The notes: generated by a model from the sequence alone, not told the origin. A stretch of 17,662 bases of DNA from Zelonia costaricensis (GCA_030849075.1 JASAOO010003022.1:1-17662), one strand, 5' to 3'. Shown: positions 1-8,875, counted from the first letter of the stretch. Program-made: numbers and translations.

Positions 1-430
1 AGACCGCCGTCGTGGTAAGGTGGAGGGGAGGGGGGGACACGGGTGGATGGCGGCGGCGGTGGCTACGATAACGCAGTGGGAGAGAGAGGATGGAGGGGGG
101 GGGGGCATTCCTGCTGGAGCGGATAGAGCACACACATACATACAGACACGCACACGCACACAAACAATACGCATGTCCACGCACACTTTCGTACGGACTT
201 GCAAGAAGCCGTGCCAGTGGACACTGCCCGGCGGCGCTGGGAGAGTACTCCCTCCCCCAGTCCGCCACTCACACATCAATATATGGAGACCTCTACAGGT
301 GCACTCCCGCGCCGGCGCTGCGTGTGGGGTCGGTGTGCATGTGCGTGTGTGTGTGTAGGGCGCGTCTGTAGCTGCGGAGAATACTCCACTTGTGAGTGCG
401 TGGGGGGTGAGTGTGTGTGTGACGCTGCAG

Positions 431-498
431 CCGAAGCAACTTCCCGCCCACGCATTTCTGCCATGCAGGCGACGCATTCGCCAGAGCGTGGGCTTCGG
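431..498. other. Nested inverted repeat, possible multibranch RNA fold
   Basis: An 8-bp perfect stem pairs 446-453 with 486-493. It encloses two small hairpins, 458-461 with 465-468 and 469-472 with 478-481. Outside it, 431-435 can pair with 494-498 across a left-hand bulge. The result is a three-way-junction-like fold in a pocket of balanced composition within repetitive DNA. I do not recognise an RNA family, and a structure of this quality can arise by chance in 17 kb. Confidence 0.3.
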
Positions 499-717
499 AC
501 GCGCTGGAGCGTGCACATCCTCACTTGCAGACACAAGCAAACAGACACATGAGCACATATAGAGCACACACACACACGCACATGTACACGCTTACACACA
601 CATCCACGCCGAGCGGCAGCGGGCGGTGGGAGTGAGTTTTGGTGGAGGGGAGGTGGAGCTCGGTAGTCTCGGCAGCTACCCAAGAAAGAGAATCACCGAG
701 AAAGGAAAAGAAAAGCG

Positions 718-760
718 AACACACGCAGATGCACGCAAACGCATAAACACACCCATGCAG

Positions 761-799
<39 letters not shown>

Positions 800-850
800 C
801 ACACGCACAGGCACACAGACGCACACATACGCACGTGCACATACATGAAC
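718..850. repeat. CA microsatellite block with uninterrupted (CA)17
   Basis: The core 762-795 is an uninterrupted (CA)17. It is flanked on both sides by degenerate CACG/CAGG/CATA variants, giving about 130 bp with C or A at almost every position. On the - strand it reads as a GT-rich tract. Confidence 0.95.
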
Positions 851-999
851 ACAAACCTCACGGTGGAAGGATATAAGGTGGGGGGAAACCGGTGCAAGGC
901 TCATAGGGGCTTCCATGTAAAGGAAGAGAAAGCGGAGGTCCTTGACGCAAGTGAAGTGTTGTGAGAAGCAGGTAAGCAGCGTGAGAAGGAGGAGCATGG

Positions 1000-1700
1000 A
1001 GGGCGGGAGGTGAAGTTTATGGCGGCTGGGGACTATGGGGGAAGGAGGTGGGAGGTGGGAAGTGCGGTGAAGGAGATGGGCGAGGGAAGAATAAAGGCGA
1101 GGAGGGCTAGTCAGCCAAACACACAAACACACACACACACGCAAACACGAAGATGGAAGGAGAGAAAGGAAAAAAAAAAGCGAAGTGCGAGTACAGCGCA
1201 ATGGGAGAACCGCTAAAGGCGGGAAAACGAAGCGAATCGGCTCCCAATCCCGCCTGATTCGACTCAGTTCGGAGGGGGGAGGAGAGAAAAAGAATGAAAG
1301 CACAGTCAAGAATGCGGTACGACGACGACGAGAGCGTCCACGGCGCTTGCAGGGAGGTAGAAAAAAAAAGGTGGGATAGAGATGAAGAGTGGTGGAGGGC
1401 GGGGTGGGGGTGGGGGCGGGTGCTGGAAAACAGGATAACAAAAACAGAAGAAAGGCAAAGGGAGCACAAAAAAAAAAAAAAGAACGGCGATATCACGTGG
1501 GTGGAAAGGGTGGATTTGCCCGGACAAGTGCCACCACATCTTTTTCTTCTTCTTTGCTTGCTCGCTCGCTCTCTCCGGCGATCCTTACGCACTCTTCCAA
1601 TGGATTTTGCTCGCGGATTGAATTAGGGAGGAAAAGGCGGAAGGAGGGGGGGGGGCACGCTCAGAGAGCTGCCCTTCCGCCTTTCCCCGGTCTCGACCCC
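1000..1700. other. Non-coding purine-rich stretch with one + strand pyrimidine island
   Basis: Contents are a CA array at 1117-1149, A-runs near 1170 and 1470-1481, a G-quadruplex motif at 1397-1420, and a + strand pyrimidine island at 1538-1578. A weak hairpin pairs 1233-1240 with 1254-1261. No coding frame is credible. Confidence 0.5.
1397..1420 (+). other. G-quadruplex motif (five G-runs)
   Basis: Five runs of three or more G (1397-1399, 1401-1404, 1406-1410, 1412-1416, 1418-1420) are separated by single bases. Short loops of this kind favour stable parallel G-quadruplexes. The G-rich strand is the + strand. Confidence 0.8.
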
Positions 1701-1701
1701 C

Positions 1702-1852
1702 CACACACACACACAAACGGTTGCCTGTGTGTTGCTCATGCGCGTGTGTGTGTGTGTGTTTGTGTGTTTGTGTGTGCCTTGGAAAGGACGCTCGCACACG
1801 TTTGCTCACGCAGGCGCTCACCGAGGCGCGCACACACACGCACACACGCACA
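1702..1852. repeat. CA / GT / CA triple microsatellite
   Basis: A (CA)7 at 1702-1715 is followed by a GT-rich tract at 1744-1776, then a CACG/CA tract at 1831-1852. The central GT tract is complementary to both flanking CA tracts, so two mutually exclusive stems are possible in RNA or single-stranded DNA. Confidence 0.85.
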
Positions 1853-2060
1853 GGCGGGTGTATGTACATCGAACGCTGCTTATCATTCCTCCGTCCTTGT
1901 CTCTACCACTACCTCTCGTCTTCGCGGGCTGTCTGCGTCGCCCCCCATACACCCGCACCGCCGCCGCGGCAGCCACCACCGCCGATCCTGTCCCGATTCG
2001 ACCCACTGAGACCCACCTTCTCTGCTGCTGCTCACCACATCACACACGACCACGGTCAGA
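1853..2060. other. Plus-strand pyrimidine-rich pocket, no gene seen
   Basis: The + strand turns pyrimidine-rich here (about 1880-2045), with CCGCCG- and CTGCTG-like triplet stretches, before returning to purine-rich DNA at 2057. Open frames across it are not protein-like outside the triplet stretches. Confidence 0.45.
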
Positions 2061-3250
2061 GGCAAAGGGGGGAGGGGAGGGGAGAGCGCAGCACACAAGG
2101 CTGACGCGAAGCCAATTGTGGGCCCTGCGCCCGCCGGAGTGCGCGTGCGTCGATGGGCGGGAGGAGGCAACCGGTGGTCACCAGGGGGGAGAAGGAGGAG
2201 GGCTGAGGAGGGGAGAGACAACGTGGAACACCTCGAGACGTGCACGTCGCCTCGAGAAGGCGGGGGTCGCTGACTCGGCGCGCGCGAGGAGGTGTGGAGG
2301 AGGTCGGGCACGGAAGGGGAGGGAGAGGGAAGAAAGAGGGAGCTCTGGCAGCAGCGAAAAGGGGGGAAGAGACAGGGAAGGCACAGGGACCGAGCTGCAC
2401 GGTAAGTTCTCCTCACTCTGGTAGACAAGCGAAGAGAAAAAATGGGAAAAGTGGCGTGTCTCTGGTGCGCGTCGCGGCAATGATTCCAGCAAGGAGGTTC
2501 AACAGGAGGGGGGAGGGAGGTAGAGGAGGTGAGGCGGGGGGTGGGGCACACTGCGTATGTTGAGGCATGGAGCAGGCGCGGAGAGGGAATTTCAAGAAAG
2601 GCTGAGGGATGCGCACCGCCAGCGATACGCCGAAGACACGAAGACCTGGGTAGGTGACGGAGAGAGAGAGGAGGGGGGATGGAGGGAAGGGGGAGAAAAA
2701 AAAAAGACAACAAGAGAACAAGAGCAAGCGGCCAGCAGGCGTGGATACACGACTGAGCACGAGGAAGCAACGAGCGCGAGGTACAGCTTGAGAAACCAAA
2801 AACGGAAAAAAAAGCCCTGGGGAATACCGAAGAAGGAAATCAAAAATGAGAAAAACGCGAATATTGAGCAAGGCGCTTGAGGTCGCGAAGGAGGCGAGAA
2901 AGACGAAAAAAAAGGAGACGCACAAATCGTGGGAAGACGGGGAGGCAGGGGAGGGGGGCTCGCGACGGCACGAGGGGGGCAAAGAACCGAGCGACCCGAG
3001 CCGAGGTCAAGTGCGAACAGCGACATGGCTGCTAGGCTGACGCGGAAGGGAGGGGCGGGGAGGCGACGAGGGGGCGGGAAGACGAGTCCAAAGGGAAATA
3101 AGAATAGCCAAGCTCACACAAGCTGGAGAAGGAGAGCGGTGAGATGGAGGGCAGGAGGGGAGGGTGGTGGTGTCGGGAGGGAAAGGGCGAAGGAGAGGCT
3201 CCACGACGCGAGCACGTCACTGCAAAAGGTGGACGAGAAGAGGTGACGAC
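2060..3250. other. Purine-rich non-coding filler
   Basis: Almost continuous GGA/GAA-type purine DNA. It includes a 23-nt pure purine run at 2064-2086 and another at 2681-2706. Apart from the palindromic element at 2232-2256 I see nothing specific in it. Frames on the - strand are long but translate to Ser/Pro/Leu/Phe-rich low-complexity sequence. Confidence 0.5.
2232..2256. repeat. 12-bp perfect palindrome between two CTCGAG sites
   Basis: Positions 2237-2248 are a perfect 12-bp palindrome (GACGTGCACGTC). It lies between two copies of the palindrome CTCGAG, at 2232-2237 and 2251-2256. The arrangement could form a small cruciform or a dyad protein site. No known site was recognised. Confidence 0.7.
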
Positions 3251-3660
3251 AGCGAGGGTGGGTGGAGGGGGGGAGGCGCGAGTGAGGTTGCAGGAATGCG
3301 GCGCGTTTGGTCTCGATGCGTGGTACTGCACGTGCGTGCGCCTGTGGGTGCGGGCGCACATGCACGCACCCGCTTCCTCCTCGTCCCACCCTCCACCCCA
3401 TCCCTCGTCTTTCCATTCGGGCCCTTCCTCTTTTTTTCTTCTCTTCTCCGCACATGCTGCGGAAGAAGAAGCACGTCCGACGCGCAAACACACACACACA
3501 CAAACCCGGGCATCCACACACTTGATTCGTTTTCTTCCTTGTTGACGCACCGACGTAAAAAGCACAACGATTCACGGCAAACGCACCCACCCGCAGACAC
3601 ACACACAAACACGCAGAGAGAGAAAGAGAGAGACGTGCGCACATGCACACGTGCAAATGA
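3250..3660. other. Mixed pocket: hairpin, + strand pyrimidine island, two CA arrays
   Basis: A GC-rich hairpin (3331-3366) precedes a long + strand pyrimidine-rich island at 3367-3450. Beyond lie CA arrays at 3487-3503 and about 3598-3611. The island looks like a trans-splicing pyrimidine tract for + strand RNA, but an ATG at 3454 precedes the next good AG, and the frame that follows is repetitive. Confidence 0.4.
3331..3366. other. GC-rich imperfect hairpin
   Basis: The left arm 3331-3342 pairs with 3353-3359 and 3362-3366 to give 12 base pairs. There is a two-base bulge (3360-3361) and a 10-base loop (3343-3352). Both arms derive from GTGC/GCAC-type sequence, so local composition bias makes such pairing easier than in random DNA. 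Confidence 0.5.
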
Positions 3661-3703
3661 AATTGACGAGCATGAGAACTAAGAGGTGGGAGAGGGTCAC
3701 ACA

Positions 3704-3729
3704 GGGAGACGGGGGTGGGGGTGGGGGGG
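3704..3729 (+). other. G-quadruplex motif
   Basis: G-runs at 3704-3706, 3711-3715, 3717-3721 and 3723-3729 are separated by loops of 4, 1 and 1 bases. This meets the usual four-run G-quadruplex pattern on the + strand. Confidence 0.8.
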
Positions 3730-3825
3730 AAAGAGTGGCAAGGGAGAAAGGCAATGATGGGGAAGAAGGAGGAGGTGGTAAGGCTGGCATGCAGTCGAGC
3801 GGGTTATCCACGTGCAGGGGCCAGC

Positions 3826-3844
3826 GGGGGGGGGGGGGGGGGCN
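3826..3844 (+). other. 17-G homopolymer with adjacent ambiguous base
   Basis: Seventeen consecutive G (3826-3842) are followed by C and then N at 3844, the only ambiguous base in the window. The run length and the base call are probably unreliable, as is usual for sequencing through long G homopolymers. Confidence 0.9.
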
Positions 3845-4354
3845 GCAGAAAGGCGCAGGAAAGTGGCAAGGGAAATCAGAGACTGGGGGAGAAAAGACAC
3901 TGGCGGGTTGCACTCACACGACGCCAGAGCAGGGCCCCCCTCGGACGTGTCGCAACTCAGGGGAAAGGGGGAGGAGGAGGGAGGAGCCGAATGGGCAGGC
4001 GAGTAAGGAAGAGGGGGAGGGGGGGGCAACGAGAAGCGCCACCACAGCAGTAGAGGACTTGTGGGTGTCGTGCCTGGTCCTCCATCCTGACGCACTCGCA
4101 AGCAAGGAAGTGAGGGAGTGCCGCGAAAAAAAAAAAAAAAAAGCAAGGCGGCGGCACAAGGACGTCAAGCACGTCCAGGTAGCAGGAGGCCACGCGGAGA
4201 GGGGGGGGGAAGGAAGAACGAGAGCAAGGAAGAAGAACAAGAAGAGAAGCCGAAGAGCTTGCAGGGGAAAGGAGGGAAGCGTAGGACAACGGTAGTTCAA
4301 CGCCGCCGAGAAGGAGATGTACTTGCACGTTCAAACAAAAGGAGAAAAAGAAAG

Positions 4355-4428
4355 CGCACGCACACACACAAACACGAAGACGCGCACACACGCGTGTGTC
4401 TGTGTGTGTTTTCTTTTCTTTTCTTTTC
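4355..4428. repeat. CA array, Z-prone palindrome and (TTTTC)4
   Basis: A CA array leads into a 14-bp perfect palindrome at 4386-4399 (ACACACGCGTGTGT) that alternates purine and pyrimidine. GT repeats follow, then four exact TTTTC units at 4409-4428. The TTTTC array is a + strand pyrimidine tract in otherwise purine-rich surroundings. Confidence 0.9.
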
Positions 4429-4729
4429 GGTGCGCGCTTGCGGGTATCGGGAGAGAAAGACGGGAGAGGTCATGTGATGAGGAGCACAAGTTCGCCTCGA
4501 GCACCAGAGAACGAGAGAGAAGCAAGGAGTGAGGAGGAGGGAGCGAGGGAGGAAGTGGAGTAGGTGGGAGGAGGTGGAGGGGAGGGGGGAGACGTGAAAG
4601 CACAAAGCGCTGGCTCACGCGCTCCCTCACAACACAAACACACGCGCGACTCGGTGAGCGGGAGGGGAGAAGGGGGGGGGCCAACGAGGGGAGCTAAAAG
4701 AAAATAGGAGACTCACACACAAGAAATCG

Positions 4730-5700
4730 TGGGAGGGATGGCGCCACATGCCGCTCGCAGGACGCATTCAACGACTGCCCGATCCCGTTAGCTTCCGATG
4801 ATGAGAGAGGAAAAAGACGAAGTGAGGCGGTTGACGAGGGAAGACGGGGCGGGAAGCCTGCGAGCTCCCCTCATCCTTGTGCCTCCACGCGAGAGAGAAA
4901 AGAAAGCAAAAGGGGAAGCGAAAGATGAGAAGAGGAGCGTCCCACGCACCACGCGCAAGGGGGGGACGCGGAAAGGCCTGTTGACGGGACGGTGATTGTG
5001 TGAAGGTTTTCTTTGGTGTGTGTGGGTGTGTTCAAAGCTCTCTCTCGCACAGGAGGGGAAGAAGAGGGAAAAAGGGGGTGGCAAGCTTCAGTGGCCCCCG
5101 TGAGGAGAGCTGCGCGTCGCACAAGACACTCCGCTGTGCGACGGCATCGAAAGCATGCGAGGGGGAGGGGGAGAAGGCCAGCCGAGAAAAGAGGAGTACA
5201 ATGGAAGGGAAAGAAGAAAACAAACAGAAGGGGGCGGAGTATGGAGGAAGATAGCGAAGAACAGAAGAGGAAAGGGAATGGTAGTGCACACCGCGTACAA
5301 GTAGTACAGGGCTCGGTGTCACTCACACCTACACATATACACACGCAAGCTTGTGCTCACCACAGAGGGGAGGTGGAAGCAATAACGCCGAACACCACAG
5401 CCCTAGACAAGGCGAAGAGACAGCACGAGGCTGGGTGAAGAAGCACAGGAAGCACATCCTGCGAGGGGTGAAAACGGAAGCACAACAAGAAAAGCCCGAA
5501 GGCTGAAGCAACCCTGCGCATCAGACATGCGAACACCCAGCACACACACACACACATAAAGACGAAAGTGGGAAGAAGAAAAGAGAATACGCGACCACAC
5601 ATGAGCACGCGCAGCGGGTGAAACACAAGAGACGTTAGCGAAGAGCACCCGCGTGAAGCGCGATGGAAAGGGGGAGGAGGAGGAGGGGGGGGCAATGAGT
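4730..5700. other. Non-coding stretch with one strong hairpin and CA arrays
   Basis: A small balanced pocket at about 4735-4800 is followed by purine-rich DNA. Notable items are the hairpin at 5115-5143, a degenerate CA array at 5322-5346 and a (CA)8 at 5541-5556. An ATG frame on the + strand, starting with ATG near 5000 and ending at 5254, lacks repeats but is rich in Lys/Glu/Arg/Gly as expected of purine-rich DNA. I do not call it a gene. Confidence 0.45.
5115..5143. other. 9-bp perfect hairpin
   Basis: Positions 5115-5123 are perfectly complementary to 5135-5143, with an 11-base loop. With no U-run or A-run close enough to act as a terminator, its role is unknown. About one such perfect 9-bp stem with a short loop is expected by chance in a window of this length. 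Confidence 0.55.
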
Positions 5701-6310
5701 GGATGAAAACAAAAACAAAAAGGGGAGGAGAGAACGCGATTGTGCACATACGATGTCACATGCACAGTAGCAGGAGAAAACAAAAGGAAAAAATAAAACG
5801 AAGTGGAACACACACACACACAGAGAAACACTCAAACGGAAAGAAAAGAGAGAGTGCCGAGAAAAGAAGGACAACGCAGTACGTGCGAGGAGCCGCGCGG
5901 AGTGACAGACGCAAAGAGAAAAAGAAGAAAAACAAAAGCCGAGAAAGGGGGAGGGGGAGAGAGAGAGGGAAGGGGCAGCACAAAGAGCCAGAAGATGAAA
6001 GATCACAGTCGAAAACAGGGCCGAACAGATTTAGAGGCGGAAAACGGGGGTGGGGTGGGGGGGTACATGAAAACGAGGACAGTGGTGGAGGTGGAGGTGG
6101 AGACGAGAGGTAAGATGAAGGAGGGGAAAGCGCTACGGCTTCTCCCCGGCTTCCTTCCTTCCTTTTAGGGAAGGGGTGTTCTGCGTGTACTACGTTCACA
6201 TTCAGCTTTTTTGTTCGTTGGTCTTGGTGGGAGGGGAGGATCGACTGAAATGAGGGAGATGGGGGAAAGGGAGGGCTGCTCGAGTTCGCATTGATGTCGG
6301 GTGGCTGGCT
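5700..6310. other. Extreme purine tract region turning T/G-rich at 6140
   Basis: This contains the longest pure purine run I noticed (5941-5975, 35 nt), (CA)7 at 5809-5822, a G-rich triple (6046-6063) and GGT/GGA triplets near 6081-6102. At 6139 the + strand changes to pyrimidine- and T-rich, with an acceptor-like site. The - strand frame across the purine block is Ser/Pro/Leu-rich and not credible. Confidence 0.5.
6139..6168 (+). promoter_or_regulatory. Plus-strand polypyrimidine tract ending in AG
   Basis: A pyrimidine-rich tract with CTTC repeats (interrupted by GG at 6148-6149) ends in TTTTAG at 6163-6168. This is the layout of a trypanosomatid trans-splice acceptor. Positions 6157-6162 can also pair with 6169-6174, placing the AG in a hairpin loop. 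No good + strand open frame follows, so function is unproven. Confidence 0.3.
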
Positions 6311-6930
6311 CGTAGTGTTTGCTCCGTCACAGACGCACACACACACACACACACACACGAAGTCGCACGGACGCACACACCTGCACTCACTCAATCACGC
6401 GTCAACACGGAGTCCCACTGAAGTGGGAGACCGGCGGGAGAGGGGGAGAAGCAGCGAGGCTGGAAGAGGAAGAGGGAGGAAACGCGACGAAGACAACAGA
6501 AAGACATCACAAAGCAGGCGGGTTGGGCGACGGCGTAGGAGAGGGGAAGGAAGTGAGTGAGCGAGCGGGGGGCCACCCGGTTCTTGAAGTCCGTGCGAGA
6601 GGCGGGAGGGGGGAAGCGGGGCTGGCACCGAGAAAACCGCCATGCGATGAAAGAGAAGACCCAAGGTAAACGATGAAGGAGAAGGAATAAATGAATCTAA
6701 AGCGAAACGGAAAGACAAGAGAGACAGAGAGTGCGCGACACGGAAGCCAGCACGTAAAACACGGGAGGAAAAAAGCGGCATAAGCCCGGGCGAGCAAACG
6801 ATGTCGGATGAAGCGAGAGAACCTTACGGGACCGAGGTGAGATATGCAGATGGAGGAGGGGAGGAAGGGGGGTCAAGAAGGGGGTACGTCAGGATTATCA
6901 ACAAACACACACGCACTCATGCACAGAGAC
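6311..6930. other. CA array then purine-rich filler
   Basis: An uninterrupted CA array lies at 6336-6358, with degenerate CA around it. Purine-rich DNA extends from about 6420 to 6890. I see no gene, RNA or structured element in the filler. Confidence 0.5.
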
Positions 6931-6936
6931 GTGCAC

Positions 6937-7152
6937 GCATGGTGGCGTGCCGTATAGGGTTTGTATCTTTTTTTTTATAATGCAGCATAGACCAAGACAG
7001 AAAACTAGGCAGCACACGCAAACACACAGCAAAAAGAAAAGACCCAAATATGAAAGAACTACTGGGTGTGCATCCTGCATTCCCTGTCTAGGGTTCTTGC
7101 GCTGTTTCTTTTTTTCGCAATGCAGCAAGAGACGTGCAAGCGCGCAAGACAG
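6937..7152. repeat. Degenerate direct duplication with T-run core
   Basis: Two collinear copies share TAGGGTT (6955-6961 and 7089-7095), then a T-run (6968-6976 and 7109-7115), then AATGCAGCA (6979-6987 and 7119-7127), then CAAGACAG (6993-7000 and 7145-7152). The offsets grow from 134 to 140 to 152, as small insertions in one copy would produce. On the - strand each copy reads TGCTGCATT followed by an A-run. That order resembles eroded retroposon tails, but no retroposon family was identified. Confidence 0.6.
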
Positions 7153-7159
7153 TCGCGTT

Positions 7160-7880
7160 GAGCTGACGTGGGAGAAGAACAAAGAGAGAAAAAAAAACAT
7201 GCTAGCTAAAAGCAAGAGCGCAGGTGTGGGTAAGCGAGAACGAACACGAGAGCGCCGCAGAGGGGAGGGTGAGGGGGGCACGTGCGTGGTGGGTGCCCAT
7301 ATGACAGAGACACAGAAGAAGACAAACATAAACTGAAGAGAGCAAACACGAAGGCAAAGAAGGGGGGGACCTAACGATGCGATGCACACGGCGGGGCGGC
7401 GAATTGGGACAGGAGGGGGGAGGGGCGTGAATGGGAGGGAGAGGCGACGGGAGGGGGGGACATGGCATGAGGGAGAAGGCGAACTACATGGTTCAGCCGC
7501 ACGCAGTTGCAACGAGAGAACACTAAGAACGATATAAGGTCGCAACTGCGGTGCTGATGCGGTGCGGTCCTTGGCAGCGCAGACAGCGCCGTGAGAGACA
7601 GTGGAGAAGGAGGATCGGTGAGGCGTGTGCGTGTGTTCGCGGCAGGAGGGCAGAGACAAGAAAGAGGGAAAACACGCACGTTGGTGCGTGCGTATGCCCA
7701 AAAGGATCGAGTGCGACACGTCTTTGCGCGAGGCATGGGAACCGGAAGCGGAGAGAGGGAGGGTGCCTTACCGAGGTTGGAGGCGTGGAGGAGGGAGATT
7801 GGGGTGTGTGCGTGTGGGTGTGTGGAAGACGAAGAAGAAGAGAGGGCGGGTGGGGAGTGCGCGTATGGGCGAGAGGCCTT
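7160..7880. other. Purine-rich to GT-rich stretch, no credible gene
   Basis: Purine-rich DNA (7160-7490) passes into a GTGCGTGT-rich stretch (7620-7860). A 9-bp inverted repeat spans 7502-7550. An ATG-initiated - strand frame (7371-7736, 121 codons) was examined. It has almost no acidic residues, and A is evenly spread over the three codon positions, so I do not call it. Confidence 0.45.
7502..7550. other. 9-bp perfect inverted repeat with A-rich loop
   Basis: CGCAGTTGC at 7502-7510 is perfectly complementary to 7542-7550, around a 31-base A-rich loop. Bases 7498-7500 add partial pairing with 7551-7553. A few inverted repeats of this length and spacing are expected by chance in the window. 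Confidence 0.5.
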
Positions 7881-8084
7881 CGCGGCTTTCTATAACGATG
7901 TGCACCCGGCACTCAAACACGCAGCGTCCTTCGGCGTCTGCACAATCACCACCCTCTCCTGGACCGCTGCCCCTCCCCCACCCTCCCCCGCCCCTGCTTT
8001 CTTATCTGTGCTCATCATTTCTGCATTGCTCAGGTCTCTCCGAGGTCAAGGCCGCGAGCTTTCATTTATTTCGATTCTCTCATG

Positions 8085-8118
8085 CCACTCATTCCAATTC
8101 TCCCCTCCCCCCTTCCAG
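8085..8118 (+). promoter_or_regulatory. Plus-strand polypyrimidine tract ending in CCAG
   Basis: A tract of mostly C and T ends in CCTTCCAG, with AG at 8117-8118. This is a good match to a trans-splice acceptor. The first ATG downstream is at 8329 and opens a 56-codon frame ending at 8499, with no recognised domain. The site and frame together are only suggestive. Confidence 0.3.
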
Positions 8119-8135
8119 GAGCGGCCGCTGTAGTG

Positions 8136-8190
8136 CCGGTCCACGTCGTGGGGTAGGGCTGTACTGGGCCTACCCCGTCGTAGACCACGG
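8136..8190. other. Long imperfect hairpin
   Basis: The arms 8136-8158 and 8172-8190 pair in blocks: GGGGTAG with CTACCCC, then ACG with CGT, then GGTC with GACC, then CCG with CGG. The blocks are separated by a small internal loop, a mismatch and a bulge. A single hairpin of about 55 nt is the size of trypanosomatid single-hairpin H/ACA-like RNAs, but I see no AGA box at the right place. Confidence 0.4.
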
Positions 8191-8283
8191 GAAAAAAAGG
8201 ACCAAAGCGGGACAAACAAAACCCAGAAGAGAACTGAGGCGCGTCTGCCGTGAACACGACAGAGACGCCGCTCCTGTGGTACG

Positions 8284-8312
8284 GTGTGTGTGTGTGTGAG
8301 TGTGCGCGCGGG
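8284..8312 (+). repeat. GT microsatellite running into alternating GC
   Basis: Pure GT repeats at 8284-8298 are followed by AGTGTGCGCGCG. The run is largely alternating purine-pyrimidine and therefore prone to left-handed Z-DNA. Confidence 0.85.
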
Positions 8313-8563
8313 GGCGTGTGGGCGGGAAATGGGAAAAGCGACCAGAAGGAGGAGTGTTTGCCATTCGATGCCGACGCCGTGGTCAGACCACACGTCATGG
8401 CACCCGCCACTGCACGCGGCACAGATGCAGGGAAAAGGAAAAAGACGGACGAACTACGGCAAGGTGTCTACAGGCATGATATGCAAGCACGAACAATAAA
8501 GGAAGCAAGCGGAATCATGATGGGCCTACGCATCCGCAGATTTGCCCACGCGTAGATGCACAC

Positions 8564-8590
8564 ACGCAGACACACACACACACACACTCA
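8564..8590. repeat. CA microsatellite
   Basis: CA repeats with one CG interruption, including an unbroken run at about 8572-8587. Confidence 0.9.
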
Positions 8591-8840
8591 TGCACACTCA
8601 CGACAGGAAACGCGAGAGGCCAGCGCACTGTGCGAGCTTAAAAAGAGAACGGAGGAAGATGTGCGGCGGATGCCTCTCGAGGAGAGGGGAGCGTGACGCA
8701 GAGAGAAAAACAAAGGAGAGGATCACGGCGGCAGCACACCTTGCCAAGAGGCAGAACAGAAAGAAAGCATATGCGGACAAGACAGGAGAAAAAGAGTCTC
8801 AGGCTCATCGAAGGAGTTCCCTGCCTACGCGGCGGCAGCC

Positions 8841-8875
8841 ATACACGTGCACGCGCGCGCGGCGTGTGCGTGTGT
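8841..8875. other. Z-prone GC/GT hairpin
   Basis: Positions 8843-8854 pair with 8862-8873 through 12 base pairs, two of them G-U, around a GCGCGCG loop. The left arm and loop alternate purine and pyrimidine. The structure comes from CA/GT-type repeats rather than from a recognisable RNA gene. Confidence 0.5.

Larger units (their letters stand above)
1..1000. other. Non-coding stretch with CA/GT arrays and a nested inverted repeat
   Basis: The first kilobase has degenerate CA arrays (128-165, 548-606, 718-850), short GT arrays (331-357, 410-420), a G-run near 97-106 and a balanced GC-rich pocket at 425-510 with nested inverted repeats. Open frames here translate to Thr-His or Val-Cys repeats, and I do not regard them as genes. 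Confidence 0.5.
3660..4730. other. Purine-rich non-coding filler with G-tracts
   Basis: This stretch holds a G-quadruplex motif (3704-3729), a 17-G run and the ambiguous base (3826-3844), pure purine runs (3959-3986, 4196-4218), an A-run near 4126-4142 and a CA/TTTTC cluster (4355-4428). Frames are Gly/Arg/Glu/Lys-rich on one strand and Ser/Pro/Phe-rich on the other, as the base bias predicts. Confidence 0.5.

Noticed and set aside
718..850. CRISPR-like or tandem-spacer array in the CA-rich blocks
   Set aside because: The repeats are simple dinucleotide arrays with no unique spacers of constant length and no cas genes.
7371..7736. ATG frame of 121 codons on the - strand
   Set aside because: It has only two acidic residues and no codon-position periodicity: A is spread evenly across the three positions.
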